Shown: positions 1-7,920, counted from the first letter of the stretch. The stretch is 12,535 nt of DNA from Thermoleophilia bacterium (GCA_025933895.1 JAICZB010000041.1:1-12535); one strand, 5' to 3'. Notes: generated from the sequence alone by a model not told the origin. Made by a program: numbers and translations.

Positions 1-2526
1 GAGATATCCCTGCCCGAGCCGGCAGCCGAGCTGACGCAGGCGATCCGCCTGCGCACGATGCTCGATGCCCTCGGCCACCGCCGAGAGGCCCAGCGAGTCG
101 GCGAGACGCAGGATGGCGTCGACGAACGCCTCGTCGGCATCCTCGCCGAGAAGCTTGTCGACGAACGGCTTCGGGATCTTCAGGGACTCGATCGGGAACT
201 CGGCGAGACGGCTCAGCGACGAGTAGCCCGTCCCGAAGTCGTCGATCGTCAGCCCTACTCCGAGCTCTCGCAGCCGACGCATCGCGACGAGGGCGCCGTC
301 GCTGCCCTGGATGACGCCCGACTCGGTCACCTCGATCACGAGGCGGCTCGGCTCGATGCCGTAGCCCTTGAGCGCCTCGGCGAGCGTGTCCACGAGCCGC
401 TCGTTGGCGAGCTCGGCGGCCGCGAGGTTGAGCCAGATGGTCAGCCTCTCGGGCCAGCGCCGGGCAGCCTCGAGAGCCCGCTGGAGCACGAGACGCCCGA
501 GCTCGACCGTCAGGCCGGCCTCCTCCGCTGCGGGCAGGAAGTCCGCCGCGCTCAGGAGACCACGGGTCGGGTGCGGCCAGCGGGCGAGCACCTCGAAGCC
601 CTCGATCCGCCCGTCCGACAGCCGCACGACGGGCTGGTAGTGGACGAGGATCTCGCGGCGTTCGAGCGCGGCCTCCAGGTCGAGGGCGAGCTGACGCTGG
701 GCGCGGAGCTTCTCGTGCAGGTCCGCCTCGTAGAGCGTGTAGGGGCGTTCCGACCGCTTGACGCTGTACATCGCGATGTCGGCGTTGCGGATGAGGTCCT
801 CGCCGCTCGTGATGCCGCCGGCGCCGACAGCGATGCCGACGCTCACGTGGCAGGCGACGTCGCCGCAGCCGAGGGCGTACGTCCCGTCGATCTCGTCCAG
901 CATGCGCCGTGCGGCGGTGACCGCCGCCTCGGCGTCCGCCTCGCGGACGAGCACCGCGAACTCGTCGCCTCCGATCCGCGCAGCGAGGTCCTGGGCGCGG
1001 ATCGAGGCGCCGAGGCGCTGGGAGAACTCGGTGAGGAGCTCGTCGCCGGCGCTGTGGCCCCACGTGTCGTTGACGGTCTTGAAGCGGTCGAGGTCGAGGT
1101 AGAGGACCGCCGCCGAGCCCGTGCCGTGTGCGAGCTCGTGCTCCACGGCTTCGAGCAGATGGACCCGGTTCGGCAGGCCCGTGAGGCTGTCGTGATACGC
1201 CTGGTGCCGCAGCTGCTCCTTGAGCTGCGTCACCTGCGCGAGCGAGTGCTCGAGCCGGCCGTTCTCGAGCAGGATGCTCGTATGGCCGGCGAAGGTCTCG
1301 AAGACCTCGACGTCGGCGTCCCTGAACGTACTGACGTCGCCGGCGCGCTCGCCGACGATCAGCAGCCCGAGAGTCCGGTTCTCGCCGCGTAGCGGGCCGA
1401 CGATCACATCCTCGAGCCCCCGTGAGTCGAGAAAGGCGTCGAACCCGTGTACGGTGCGGCGCCGCGTCAGCAGCATTGCTCTCTTGGTCGAGGCGAAGGC
1501 CCTGAACGCGCGGGCGTCCTCGGGCGCAAACCGCTCCTCCGGATGCATGAGCAACTCTCCTTCGGCACCGCTGACGCTCCGCAGCGGCCCTTCCCCCTCC
1601 GAAGCCGGGAAGAGAAGGATCTCGGCGTACTCCGCCCGGAGCAGCCTGCGCGCCGCGACGAGAAGCTGTCCGACCGCCAGCCCGAACTCCGGCGCTCCCT
1701 GGGTCGCCCGCATCGACTCGTAGAGGAACTCGAGTTGCTCCCGTTGCTCGCGCTGCGCCATATACCCGCGGAAGAAGAGTGCGCAAGTGAGGATGGGGAC
1801 GACGAGCAGGAGCACCGCGGAAGGTCGGACCTCGAGCAGCTCGACGACCGCGAGACCGAGTGAGGCAGTCGCGAGCGCTCCAGCCGTGGAGGTGAGGAGG
1901 GTCTGCAGGAGCTGCGGCGCGTGGAAGCGGTCTTCCGCGATGGCGATCACGGCCGACACGAGCAGGATTCCGACGATGTGCGCGACGGCGCAGGCGAACA
2001 GAACGAGCACCCAGACGCGGGGCGCCGAGTCGCCGGACCGGGCGAGGGAGCGGAAGATCACGAGCGCGATCCCGCTGCAGAGCGGCAGCTCGGCCAGGTT
2101 GAACGCGAGCCTGACGAGCTGGCGCTGGCTCTTCCATCGGTTGACGACGAGGGCGACGATGGTGCCGGCAAGCTGACCGAGCAGGAGACCGGCAGGCGCG
2201 CCGAGCAGCAGGCCGAGCGTGAGGCCGATCTCGGTCAACGAGAGCGTGTGCGCCTGCTTGCGGAACTGGAGATGGACGACGACGACCTCGGCGAAGTAGA
2301 AGGCAAGGGCGATCGCCCACCACGACAGGCGCGGGCCGTGCACGAACGACGGCTCGCCGAAGCGGCCGACCGCGAACGACCACACGAGCGCGCAGACGAG
2401 AGCGAGGGCGCAGTTGAAGATCCAGACGCGCAGCGGCCCGTGCAGCGCCTCGCGCACAGCTGCGCCGAGCGGGCGCGGGGCCTCGCTCGGCGCGGGCGAT
2501 TCGGAGCGAGGCCGGCCGCGGATCAT
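1..2526 (-). CDS. Membrane-anchored GAF-GGDEF-EAL cyclic-di-GMP signalling protein (C-terminus cut by window edge)
   Basis: 842 residues are visible and the frame is still open at base 1. Order: about seven hydrophobic segments (residues ~33-252), a charged helical linker (253-275), a GAF domain (~275-425), GGDEF (~440-600) and EAL (~610-842+). The diguanylate cyclase half looks active: the signature is intact at 519-523, with an allosteric I-site RxxD (R510-D513) five residues before it. In the phosphodiesterase half, E645 (in EVL), N700, E732, D762-D763, K783, E819 and Q839 are kept, but the aspartate of the usual 'LKID' is a proline (P785, LKIPKPFV). The EAL may therefore be weak, or a c-di-GMP or effector-binding domain. 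The ATG lies about 5 nt after a weak GAGG and 19 bp after the upstream protease stop, suggesting co-transcription. The membrane part matches no sensor family I can name. Domain calls are firm; net activity is inference. Confidence 0.93.
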   Translation of the reverse strand, partial: MIRGRPRSESPAPSEAPRPLGAAVREALHGPLRVWIFNCALALVCALVWSFAVGRFGEPSFVHGPRLSWWAIALAFYFAEVVVVHLQFRKQAHTLSLTEIGLTLGLLLGAPAGLLLGQLAGTIVALVVNRWKSQRQLVRLAFNLAELPLCSGIALVIFRSLARSGDSAPRVWVLVLFACAVAHIVGILLVSAVIAIAEDRFHAPQLLQTLLTSTAGALATASLGLAVVELLEVRPSAVLLLVVPILTCALFFRGYMAQREQREQLEFLYESMRATQGAPEFGLAVGQLLVAARRLLRAEYAEILLFPASEGEGPLRSVSGAEGELLMHPEERFAPEDARAFRAFASTKRAMLLTRRRTVHGFDAFLDSRGLEDVIVGPLRGENRTLGLLIVGERAGDVSTFRDADVEVFETFAGHTSILLENGRLEHSLAQVTQLKEQLRHQAYHDSLTGLPNRVHLLEAVEHELAHGTGSAAVLYLDLDRFKTVNDTWGHSAGDELLTEFSQRLGASIRAQDLAARIGGDEFAVLVREADAEAAVTAARRMLDEIDGTYALGCGDVACHVSVGIAVGAGGITSGEDLIRNADIAMYSVKRSERPYTLYEADLHEKLRAQRQLALDLEAALERREILVHYQPVVRLSDGRIEGFEVLARWPHPTRGLLSAADFLPAAEEAGLTVELGRLVLQRALEAARRWPERLTIWLNLAAAELANERLVDTLAEALKGYGIEPSRLVIEVTESGVIQGSDGALVAMRRLRELGVGLTIDDFGTGYSSLSRLAEFPIESLKIPKPFVDKLLGEDADEAFVDAILRLADSLGLSAVAEGIEHRAQADRLRQLGCRLGQGYL

Positions 2527-2545
2527 CGGCCTCGTACCTGAGGGG

Positions 2546-4102
2546 TCAGCCCCAGCTCGCCCCGAGCCATGACCCACCCGACCAGCTGCTGCCGCTCCAG
2601 CTCGAGCCGCTCCAGCTCGAGCCGCTCCAAGAACTTCCGGACCAGGAAGAGCCGCTCCATGAGCTGCCCGACCACGACGACCCGCTCCAGATCAGGCTGC
2701 TCCACGAGCTGCCCGACCACGAGGAGCCGCTCCACGAGCTGCCCGACCAGGATGAGCCGTTCCAGGTCCCACCGGACCAGCTCGAGCCGGCCGCTTCGAG
2801 CGCCGCGAGGCGCGCCGAGTCGAAGGGCATGCCGAAGATGTCCCGCTCACCCTGGAGGACGACGCCGCCGATCGAGATGTGGTCGGTGCCGCGTGAGGCC
2901 TCGAGCGAGCCGGTGCCGGTCGAAAGCGACTTCACACCCCAGCGGTTGAGGTACTGCTTCGCGGTGAGGTCCGGCGCCACCGGCGCAGAAAGCAGCTTGG
3001 TCATGTCGAGCTCGCCGCATCCCCGCTGCTTCCAGTTGTAGGTCGGCAGCTTGTCGCAACTCGTGATCAGCATCTGCTTGACCTGATCGGCCGTGAGGTC
3101 CGGGTAGCGCTGGAGCAGATCGGCAACCGCTCCCGAGACGAACGCCGTCGCCTCGGAGCTGCCGCTGCCGCGGAAGTAGGTGTCGCTCAAAACGCCGGCA
3201 GGGTTGTTCTGGTCGATGTAGGAACCGGGGACGCGGAGGCCCTGTATGTGCGCGCCGGGCGCGAGCAGGTCCGGGCCGCGGCACGCGCTGCTGCAACTCG
3301 CCGACCCGGCCGAGAACGACGCGACCTGATCGTCCGACGAGCTGGCCGTGCCCATCGTGTCCGCCGCGCCGACCGCGACGATCTCGGGGTCGTACGCCGG
3401 GTCGGCCAGACCGTGAGCGCCCGTCCCGTTCTGGTACCCCGAGTTGCCGGCGGCGGCGACGACGACGACGCCCGCCTTCCAGGCCTGCTCGACGGCATAC
3501 GCGAGCGGATCGATGCCGTATGGCTGCGTCGAGTTCGTGCCGTACGAAAGATTGATGACCCGGATGTTCAGCCCGTTGTCGTGCCGGTGCTGAACCACCC
3601 AGTCGATCGCGGCGATGACCTGGCTCACGTCGACGCCGCCGTCCGCCACTCCGACCTTGACGGAGAGAATGCGCGAATCGGGGGCAACGCCGCGGTAGCC
3701 GCCCGGCTGTCCGTCATTGCCCGCGATGAGGCCCGCCATGAAGGTCCCGTGGCCGTTCGTGTCGAGGTTCCGGAGGCTCGGGCTCTGAGACTCGAGCGAG
3801 AGATCCGGCCCGTTGATCACCTTGCCCGGCCCGTCGAGGCCGGCGACGGGAGCAACGCCGGTGTCGATGACCGCGACGTCGACGCCCTTGCCGCTGAATC
3901 CTGCGTTCCACCACGACTGCACCCCATCGGCAGCTGTGATGTTCTGCATCGAGTACGGGTCGCCCGACGGGTCGTACGCCGAAGAGCCCCACGAGGCGCC
4001 CGAGCGGATCATGCCGAGCGCCGTCGCCAGGACGAGCGTGAGAAGACCCACTTGCCAGAGCCGAAAACGAGAAGCGTCGCGAATGGTGAGGTTGGCCCCC
4101 AC
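2546..4102 (-). CDS. Secreted or membrane-anchored S8 (subtilisin-like) serine peptidase with Trp-pentad C-terminal tail
   Basis: I start it at GTG 4102 because AAGGAGG sits 5 nt upstream; this gives 518 residues. The frame stays open to an ATG at 4192, but that has no good ribosome site and would put 30 odd residues before the signal sequence. A hydrophobic segment at residues ~16-31 is a signal peptide or anchor. The peptidase domain covers ~40-371: D80 (VIDTG), H118 (NGHGTFMAG), oxyanion N220 (AAGNSG) and S316 (GSSEATAFVSG), so the triad is complete, although the usual Pro after the Ser motif is Phe. Four cysteines, two around SASCSSAC and two near TSC/RGC, could form disulfides outside the cell. 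A conserved-looking linker (~372-438, ending 'GERDIFGMPFDSARLAALEAA') precedes a Ser/Gly/Trp tail. No separate propeptide is obvious. The substrate is unknown. The c-di-GMP gene follows 19 bp downstream. Confidence 0.92.
   Translation of the reverse strand: MGANLTIRDASRFRLWQVGLLTLVLATALGMIRSGASWGSSAYDPSGDPYSMQNITAADGVQSWWNAGFSGKGVDVAVIDTGVAPVAGLDGPGKVINGPDLSLESQSPSLRNLDTNGHGTFMAGLIAGNDGQPGGYRGVAPDSRILSVKVGVADGGVDVSQVIAAIDWVVQHRHDNGLNIRVINLSYGTNSTQPYGIDPLAYAVEQAWKAGVVVVAAAGNSGYQNGTGAHGLADPAYDPEIVAVGAADTMGTASSSDDQVASFSAGSASCSSACRGPDLLAPGAHIQGLRVPGSYIDQNNPAGVLSDTYFRGSGSSEATAFVSGAVADLLQRYPDLTADQVKQMLITSCDKLPTYNWKQRGCGELDMTKLLSAPVAPDLTAKQYLNRWGVKSLSTGTGSLEASRGTDHISIGGVVLQGERDIFGMPFDSARLAALEAAGSSWSGGTWNGSSWSGSSWSGSSWSGSSWSSLIWSGSSWSGSSWSGSSWSGSSWSGSSWSGSSWSGSSWSGGSWLGASWG
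2549..2788 (-). repeat. Sixteen-unit SGSSW pentapeptide array (15-bp period) at the protease C-terminus
   Basis: Residues 439-517 of the protease contain 16 tryptophans spaced exactly five apart; most units read SGSSW, with variants SGGTW, NGSSW, SSLIW, SGGSW and LGASW, and the protein ends right after the array. All six serine codons occur (TCG, AGC, TCC, TCT, TCA, AGT), so the DNA copies differ more than the peptides. That points to selection on the peptide pattern rather than recent slippage. Confidence 0.9.
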
Positions 4103-4107
4103 GTCTA

Positions 4108-4114
4108 CCTCCTT
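4108..4114 (-). promoter_or_regulatory. Ribosome binding site deciding the S8 protease start
   Basis: The minus strand reads AAGGAGG, then five bases (TAGAC), then GTG at 4102. This strong Shine-Dalgarno fixes the GTG start over the upstream in-frame ATG at 4192. Confidence 0.8.
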
Positions 4115-4227
4115 GTCGCGACCGCCCTGATGCCGCAGAACGAGCCGCCATAGCCGCAAAACCAGTCGCCGGAACGTAGGTGGCCATCGCACCGCGATCC
4201 TCCCGCTAAAGGGGGAGACGTTTCGCT

Positions 4228-4256
4228 CGGACGAGGGATTTTCGAACGCCTACGAT
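4228..4256 (+). promoter_or_regulatory. Putative leaderless promoter of the kinase-phospholyase gene
   Basis: TACGAT at 4251-4256 fits the actinobacterial -10 pattern TANNNT and ends 8 nt before the GTG at 4265. A weak -35 (CGGACG, 4228-4233) lies 17 bp upstream. No Shine-Dalgarno precedes the GTG, so transcription probably starts at or next to the start codon. The 162-bp divergent gap 4103-4264 shows nothing else I can name; the minus-strand protease promoter must also lie in it or just upstream. Confidence 0.45.
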
Positions 4257-4264
4257 CTTCCGAA

Positions 4265-6469
4265 GTGGCCTCCGTCCTCGACTCCACGCCGCCGCGGTTC
4301 ACCACCGACGAGGTGACGGACATCGCCGCGGTGGTGTTCGGCATCCACGGAACCGCGTCCGATCTCGGCAGCGAGCGGGATCAGGCGTTTCTCCTGGACG
4401 ACGGAGCGACGGGCGGCGGGGTGCTCAAGATCTCGAACAGCGGCGAGGACGAGTCCCTGCTCGACTTCGAGGAGGCCGCGATCGCACACATCGCCGCCGT
4501 CGATCCCGGGTTGCCCGTCGCCCGTCCGCTCGCGCCACGCGCGACCTTCGACGGCCATCACGTGCGGCTTTTCGAGCGGTGTCACGGCCACAAAGGCGGG
4601 CCGGAGCTCGGAGACGCCGCGGTGCGCGAGATCGCCGCGACGCACGCCCGCCTCTGCCTCGCGCTCCGGTCGTTCTTCCACCCTGCGGCGGGCCGCGAGT
4701 TGCTGTGGGACGTGCGGGCCGCGCCGCGGCTGCGTCCGCTGCTCGACGAGATCGCCGAGCCGGACCGCCGGTCGCTCGTCTCGCGTGCGCTCGACGGGTT
4801 CGACGAGCGTGTCCTGCCGGAGTGGGGACGGCTGCGCGCCCAGGTCGTGCACGGCGACTTCAACCTCGACAACCTCCTGCTCGACGAGCGCGACCGAGTC
4901 GCGGGGATCCTCGACTTCGGCGACTGCTGCCACACCGCGCTCGCGGCCGACGTGGCCGTCGCGCTCGCGTCGCTCCTGCGCGGGCGCCCGCTCGACGATG
5001 CGTTCCGGGTCGCGCGGGTCGCGCTGGACGGCTTCGCCTCCCGTCTCCCGCTCGATCCGCTCGAACTCGAGCTGATGGGCGACCTCGTGGCGGCCCGGCT
5101 GACGGCGATCGTCTCGATCAGCGCCTGGCGCACGCGCCGCTACCCCGAGAACGCGGCCTACATCGAGGCGTGGGACGACGACTCGTGGCGCCTGCTCGAG
5201 CTGTTCGACGAGCTCGGCCCGGAGGAGGTCGCACGCGAGCTCGGCGCGAGCGGCCGCGCGGCCGCGACCCCGACGCTCGCCGCACGCCGAGACGACGCGC
5301 TCGGCGCTCTACTGACGCCGCTCACCTATTCGCGGCCCGTCCACGCCGCCCGCGCCGAGGGCGTCTGGATCCACGAGCCCGACGGCCGCCGGCTCCTCGA
5401 CGCCTACAACAACGTCCCGGTCGTCGGCCACTCGCACCCGCGCGTGACCGAAGCCGTCGTCCGCCAGACGCGGCTCGGCGCCCTCAACGCGCGCTATCTC
5501 GCGGATCCGCTCGTCGAGCTCGCCGAGCGCCTGCTCGCGACGTTCCCGGCCGATACGCGGTTCGACACGGTGCTGCTCGTCAACTCAGGCAGTGAGGCGA
5601 ACGACGTCGCCTGGCGGCTCGCGGCGGACGTGACCGGTAACGGCGGCGCGCTCGTGACGGAACACGCATATCACGGCGTCACCGCGGCGACGACCGCGCT
5701 CTCCCCCGCCGAGTGGCCGCCGCAGACACGCGCCGTCCACGTGGCGCGCATCCCGCCGCCGGGCAGCGGAGCCGAGCTCGCCGCGGCGCTGGACGCCGCG
5801 CTCGCCGGGCTCGACGGTGGTCTCGCCGCTACCTTCCTCGACGGATCGCTCATGAGCGACGGGATCTATTCGCCCAGAGCCGCCGAGCTGCGCCTGCTCG
5901 TGGATCGGACTCACGCTGCGGGAGGGCTCTACGTCGCTGACGAGGTGCAGGCCGGCCACGGCCGGCTCGGCCCCGAGCTCTGGTCCTTCGCCCGGCACGG
6001 CATCGCGCCCGACGTCGTGACGCTAGGCAAGCCGATGGGCAACGGCTATCCCGTCGCGGCGGTCGTGACGCGGCGGGAGCTCGCGGAGCGCTTCTCGTAC
6101 GCGGGCACGACATTCTCCACCTTCGGAGGCAACCCCGTCGCGGCGAGCGCCGCGCTCGCCGTGCTCGACGTGCTCGAGGACGAACGGCTGCCGGAGCGTG
6201 CGGAAGCCGTCGGTGCGCGCCTGCGCGCGGCAATCGAGAGCCTCGGCAAGGCGGACGTCGTCGAGGTACGCGGCGCGGGTCTCCTCGCCGGAGTCCAGCT
6301 CTCGAGCGGCGAGCTCGCGGGTGACACCGCCGACGCCCTGCGCGAGGACGGGATCCTCGTGGGACGCACCGGCAGGGACGACGAGGTGCTCAAGATCCGG
6401 CCGCCGCTCGTGTTCTCGGACGAGCACTCCGAGCTGCTCGTGGCGGCGCTCGATCGGATCCTGGGCTGA
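4265..6469 (+). CDS. APH-family kinase fused to class III PLP-dependent phospholyase/aminotransferase
   Basis: 734 residues, two enzymes in one chain. Residues ~1-325 are an APH/choline-kinase-like fold: the catalytic loop HGDFNLDN (H196, D198, N203) and a metal-binding DFGD (D217) are present. Residues ~340-734 are a fold-type I class III PLP enzyme: GSEAND (442-447), HAYHG, DEVQAG (D559 for the pyridine nitrogen) and GKPMGNG with Schiff-base K589. The same two activities are separate in animals: hydroxylysine kinase (HYKK), and the ammoniophospholyases PHYKPL and ETNPPL, which act on phosphohydroxylysine and phosphoethanolamine. By analogy the first half would phosphorylate an amino alcohol and the second would eliminate phosphate and ammonia to give an aldehyde. 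The exact substrate is inference; a plain aminotransferase remains possible. Bacterial relatives I recall often carry an M23 domain between the two parts; this one has none. Confidence 0.9.
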   Translation: MASVLDSTPPRFTTDEVTDIAAVVFGIHGTASDLGSERDQAFLLDDGATGGGVLKISNSGEDESLLDFEEAAIAHIAAVDPGLPVARPLAPRATFDGHHVRLFERCHGHKGGPELGDAAVREIAATHARLCLALRSFFHPAAGRELLWDVRAAPRLRPLLDEIAEPDRRSLVSRALDGFDERVLPEWGRLRAQVVHGDFNLDNLLLDERDRVAGILDFGDCCHTALAADVAVALASLLRGRPLDDAFRVARVALDGFASRLPLDPLELELMGDLVAARLTAIVSISAWRTRRYPENAAYIEAWDDDSWRLLELFDELGPEEVARELGASGRAAATPTLAARRDDALGALLTPLTYSRPVHAARAEGVWIHEPDGRRLLDAYNNVPVVGHSHPRVTEAVVRQTRLGALNARYLADPLVELAERLLATFPADTRFDTVLLVNSGSEANDVAWRLAADVTGNGGALVTEHAYHGVTAATTALSPAEWPPQTRAVHVARIPPPGSGAELAAALDAALAGLDGGLAATFLDGSLMSDGIYSPRAAELRLLVDRTHAAGGLYVADEVQAGHGRLGPELWSFARHGIAPDVVTLGKPMGNGYPVAAVVTRRELAERFSYAGTTFSTFGGNPVAASAALAVLDVLEDERLPERAEAVGARLRAAIESLGKADVVEVRGAGLLAGVQLSSGELAGDTADALREDGILVGRTGRDDEVLKIRPPLVFSDEHSELLVAALDRILG

Positions 6470-6494
6470 CCTTTTCCCCGCAAAGTCGTATCTT
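6466..6494 (+). promoter_or_regulatory. Sigma70-type promoter of the ECF-like sigma gene, overlapping the preceding stop codon
   Basis: CTGACC (6466-6471, 4/6 to TTGACA) and TATCTT (6489-6494, 4/6 to TATAAT) are 17 bp apart. The -10 ends 8 nt before ATG 6503 and there is no Shine-Dalgarno, so the transcript is probably leaderless. The -35 overlaps the TGA of the upstream gene (6467-6469). Confidence 0.5.
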
Positions 6495-6502
6495 CCGAGT
6501 CC

Positions 6503-7036
6503 ATGGCCGTGGAGGAGACCGATGCACAGCTCGTCTCGCGCTGCCGCGCGGGCGATCCCGACGCCTGGAACGAGTTCGTGGAGCGTTTCTCACGCTACGT
6601 CTTTGCGATCTGCAGCCGGGGCTTCCGCCTCGCGGAGCACGACGCGGAGGACGTCTTCCAGGAGGTCTTCGCCCGCGCCTACGAACGGCTGGCCGATCTG
6701 CGCAGCGACGATGCAGTCCGCCCGTGGCTCGCGCAGCTGACCCGCCGCCTCTGCATCGACAAGCTGCGCCTGCTCGCGCGCGATGCGCCGTCCGACGTGG
6801 ATCCGGACGAGCGCGAGGTGGACGACGTGCTCTCGACCCTCGACGATGCGATGACCGTGCGCGCGGCGCTGGACAAGGTGGGCGACCCGTGCCGCGAGAT
6901 TCTCGACCGCTTTTTCTGCCGGGACGAGAGCTATCGCACGATCGGCGACCACCTCGAACTCCCGGCCGGCACCATCGCCAGCCGGATCTCCAGATGCCTC
7001 GACAAAGTTCGTACTGAGCTCGATGGAAGGAGTTAG
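6503..7036 (+). CDS. ECF-like sigma-70 family RNA polymerase sigma factor
   Basis: 177 residues, the usual length for an ECF sigma factor with only regions 2 and 4. Region 2 spans ~8-78 and contains the DAEDVFQEVFARAYERL core-binding stretch and the following -10-recognition helix; region 4 spans ~110-172, with 'YRTIGDHLELPAGTIASRISRCLDKVR' as the helix-turn-helix. It would redirect RNA polymerase to a small promoter set. No membrane anti-sigma gene follows. Instead an 88-residue soluble protein starts 14 bp downstream and may be its regulator (inference). Its own promoter looks like a housekeeping type, so autoregulation is not evident. Two small genes 1.5 kb away carry ECF-type promoters and are candidate targets. 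Confidence 0.9.
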   Translation: MAVEETDAQLVSRCRAGDPDAWNEFVERFSRYVFAICSRGFRLAEHDAEDVFQEVFARAYERLADLRSDDAVRPWLAQLTRRLCIDKLRLLARDAPSDVDPDEREVDDVLSTLDDAMTVRAALDKVGDPCREILDRFFCRDESYRTIGDHLELPAGTIASRISRCLDKVRTELDGRS

Positions 7037-7050
7037 CCCTCTCGCCCGTC

Positions 7051-7317
7051 ATGAGTAGTGAGATGAACGGATTCGACGAGGAACGGATCGGCCGGCTGCT
7101 ACGCCTCCTTCCGCCTGCACCCGAAGGCTGGGTGCGGGCTGCACAGGAGTTGCCGGCTGCGCGGGCGGCTCTCGATGAGCTCGTCGCGCGGGCCGAGCAG
7201 GACGCCGCGTTCCGGCTCCAGCTCCGGGCCGACCTCGAACGTGCGGTGGCCGCTGCCGGTTACGAGCCCTCGCCGTTCATCGTGTCACGGCTGCGCCAGC
7301 TCCTCGAGGCGGTCTGA
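7051..7317 (+). CDS. Conserved-looking small protein linked to the sigma factor; NHLP/Nif11-like helical half
   Basis: 88 residues, charged, with no membrane segment and no cysteine. The first half carries 'RLLRLLPPAPEGWVRAAQELP', a motif I recall next to sigma genes in related actinobacteria, though I cannot name a family. The second half, 'DELVARAEQDAAFRLQLRAD' followed by 'AVAAAGYEPS', has the D..F...L..D...(A)GY spacing of nitrile-hydratase-like or Nif11 leader helices. That is a pattern resemblance, not an assignment. It starts 14 bp after the sigma stop. AAGGAG at 7027-7032 is rather far (18 nt) from the ATG, and a second in-frame ATG at 7063 is possible. A role as sigma-factor partner or co-regulator is suggested only by position. 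Confidence 0.75.
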   Translation: MSSEMNGFDEERIGRLLRLLPPAPEGWVRAAQELPAARAALDELVARAEQDAAFRLQLRADLERAVAAAGYEPSPFIVSRLRQLLEAV

Positions 7318-7353
7318 TCCACGCGGGACGTTCGCCGGTGAGACACTGCGGCG

Positions 7354-7920
7354 GTGCTCACCGGACTCTCCCTCCCCGCACTCCTCGAGGAGCTGGCAGC
7401 GCCCCGAGAGGTTCCCGGTGCCGGCTCCGCGCTTGCCGTAGCGCTCGCGACTGCCGCAGCCGTCGTGCAGATGGCCGCGCGGCTCTCTCCGGACAGCTGG
7501 GCTGACGCCGCGGGCGTCGCGGCCCAGGCGGAAGCGCTGCGCGAACGGGCAGCGCACCTCGTCGACGAGGATGCGGAGGCCTACCGGACGGCCCTCGAAG
7601 CGAGGGCCGCCGCCGACGAGACGGCGAGACCGGAGCAGCGTGACTGGTCGTTGGGGCGCATCACCGCCGCCGCCGCCGAGCCCCCGCTCGCGCTGGGCCG
7701 GCTCGCCGCCGACCTGGCGGAGCTGTGCGCCGCGGCGGGAGCGCGTGTCGAGCCGCGAGTCCACGCCGACGTCGCAGCAGCGGCCGCCCTCGCGGCGGCC
7801 GTAGCCCGCGGGGCGCGAGAGCTCGTCGCGGTCAACCTCACGGCGCTGCCGGGCGATGTGCGGGTCGAGGAAGCCGACCGGCTCGTCGCGGCAGCCGAGG
7901 CTGCGGCTCGCGCGCTCTAG
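7354..7920 (+). CDS. Cyclodeaminase/cyclohydrolase family protein (FTCD C-terminal-like)
   Basis: 188 residues, all helical and very Ala-rich. The start, 'LSLPALLEELAAPREVPGAG' followed by 'SALAVALATAAAVVQMAARL', matches the family signature (P-G-G-G-S-x-x-A-x-x-x-x-x-A-x-x-x-M-x-x-x-L), with one Gly of the triplet replaced by Ala. Family members are formimidoyl-THF cyclodeaminase or methenyl-THF cyclohydrolase (FchA) enzymes of one-carbon metabolism, and about 190-210 residues is typical for the free-standing form. No other folate gene is in the window, so the reaction is not certain. The GTG start has no Shine-Dalgarno. GACACT (7342-7347) 6 nt before it could be a -10, or the gene may ride on the sigma operon 36 bp upstream. 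It converges with the small minus-strand gene at 8007. Confidence 0.8.
   Translation: MLTGLSLPALLEELAAPREVPGAGSALAVALATAAAVVQMAARLSPDSWADAAGVAAQAEALRERAAHLVDEDAEAYRTALEARAAADETARPEQRDWSLGRITAAAAEPPLALGRLAADLAELCAAAGARVEPRVHADVAAAAALAAAVARGARELVAVNLTALPGDVRVEEADRLVAAAEAAARAL

Noticed and set aside
58..1392. Long plus-strand open frame (444 codons) at the left end
   Set aside because: It is antisense to the GGDEF-EAL gene, whose minus-strand translation has intact domains and motifs; the plus frame has no recognisable protein and reflects GC-rich codon bias.
4103..4192. Longer S8 protease starting at ATG 4192
   Set aside because: It adds 30 basic residues before the signal segment and has no ribosome site, while GTG 4102 has AAGGAGG at ideal spacing.
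4103..4264. Possible c-di-GMP (GEMM) riboswitch before the S8 protease
   Set aside because: A few GC-rich complementary stretches exist, but the conserved GEMM loop and tetraloop-receptor sequences could not be found in the minus strand.
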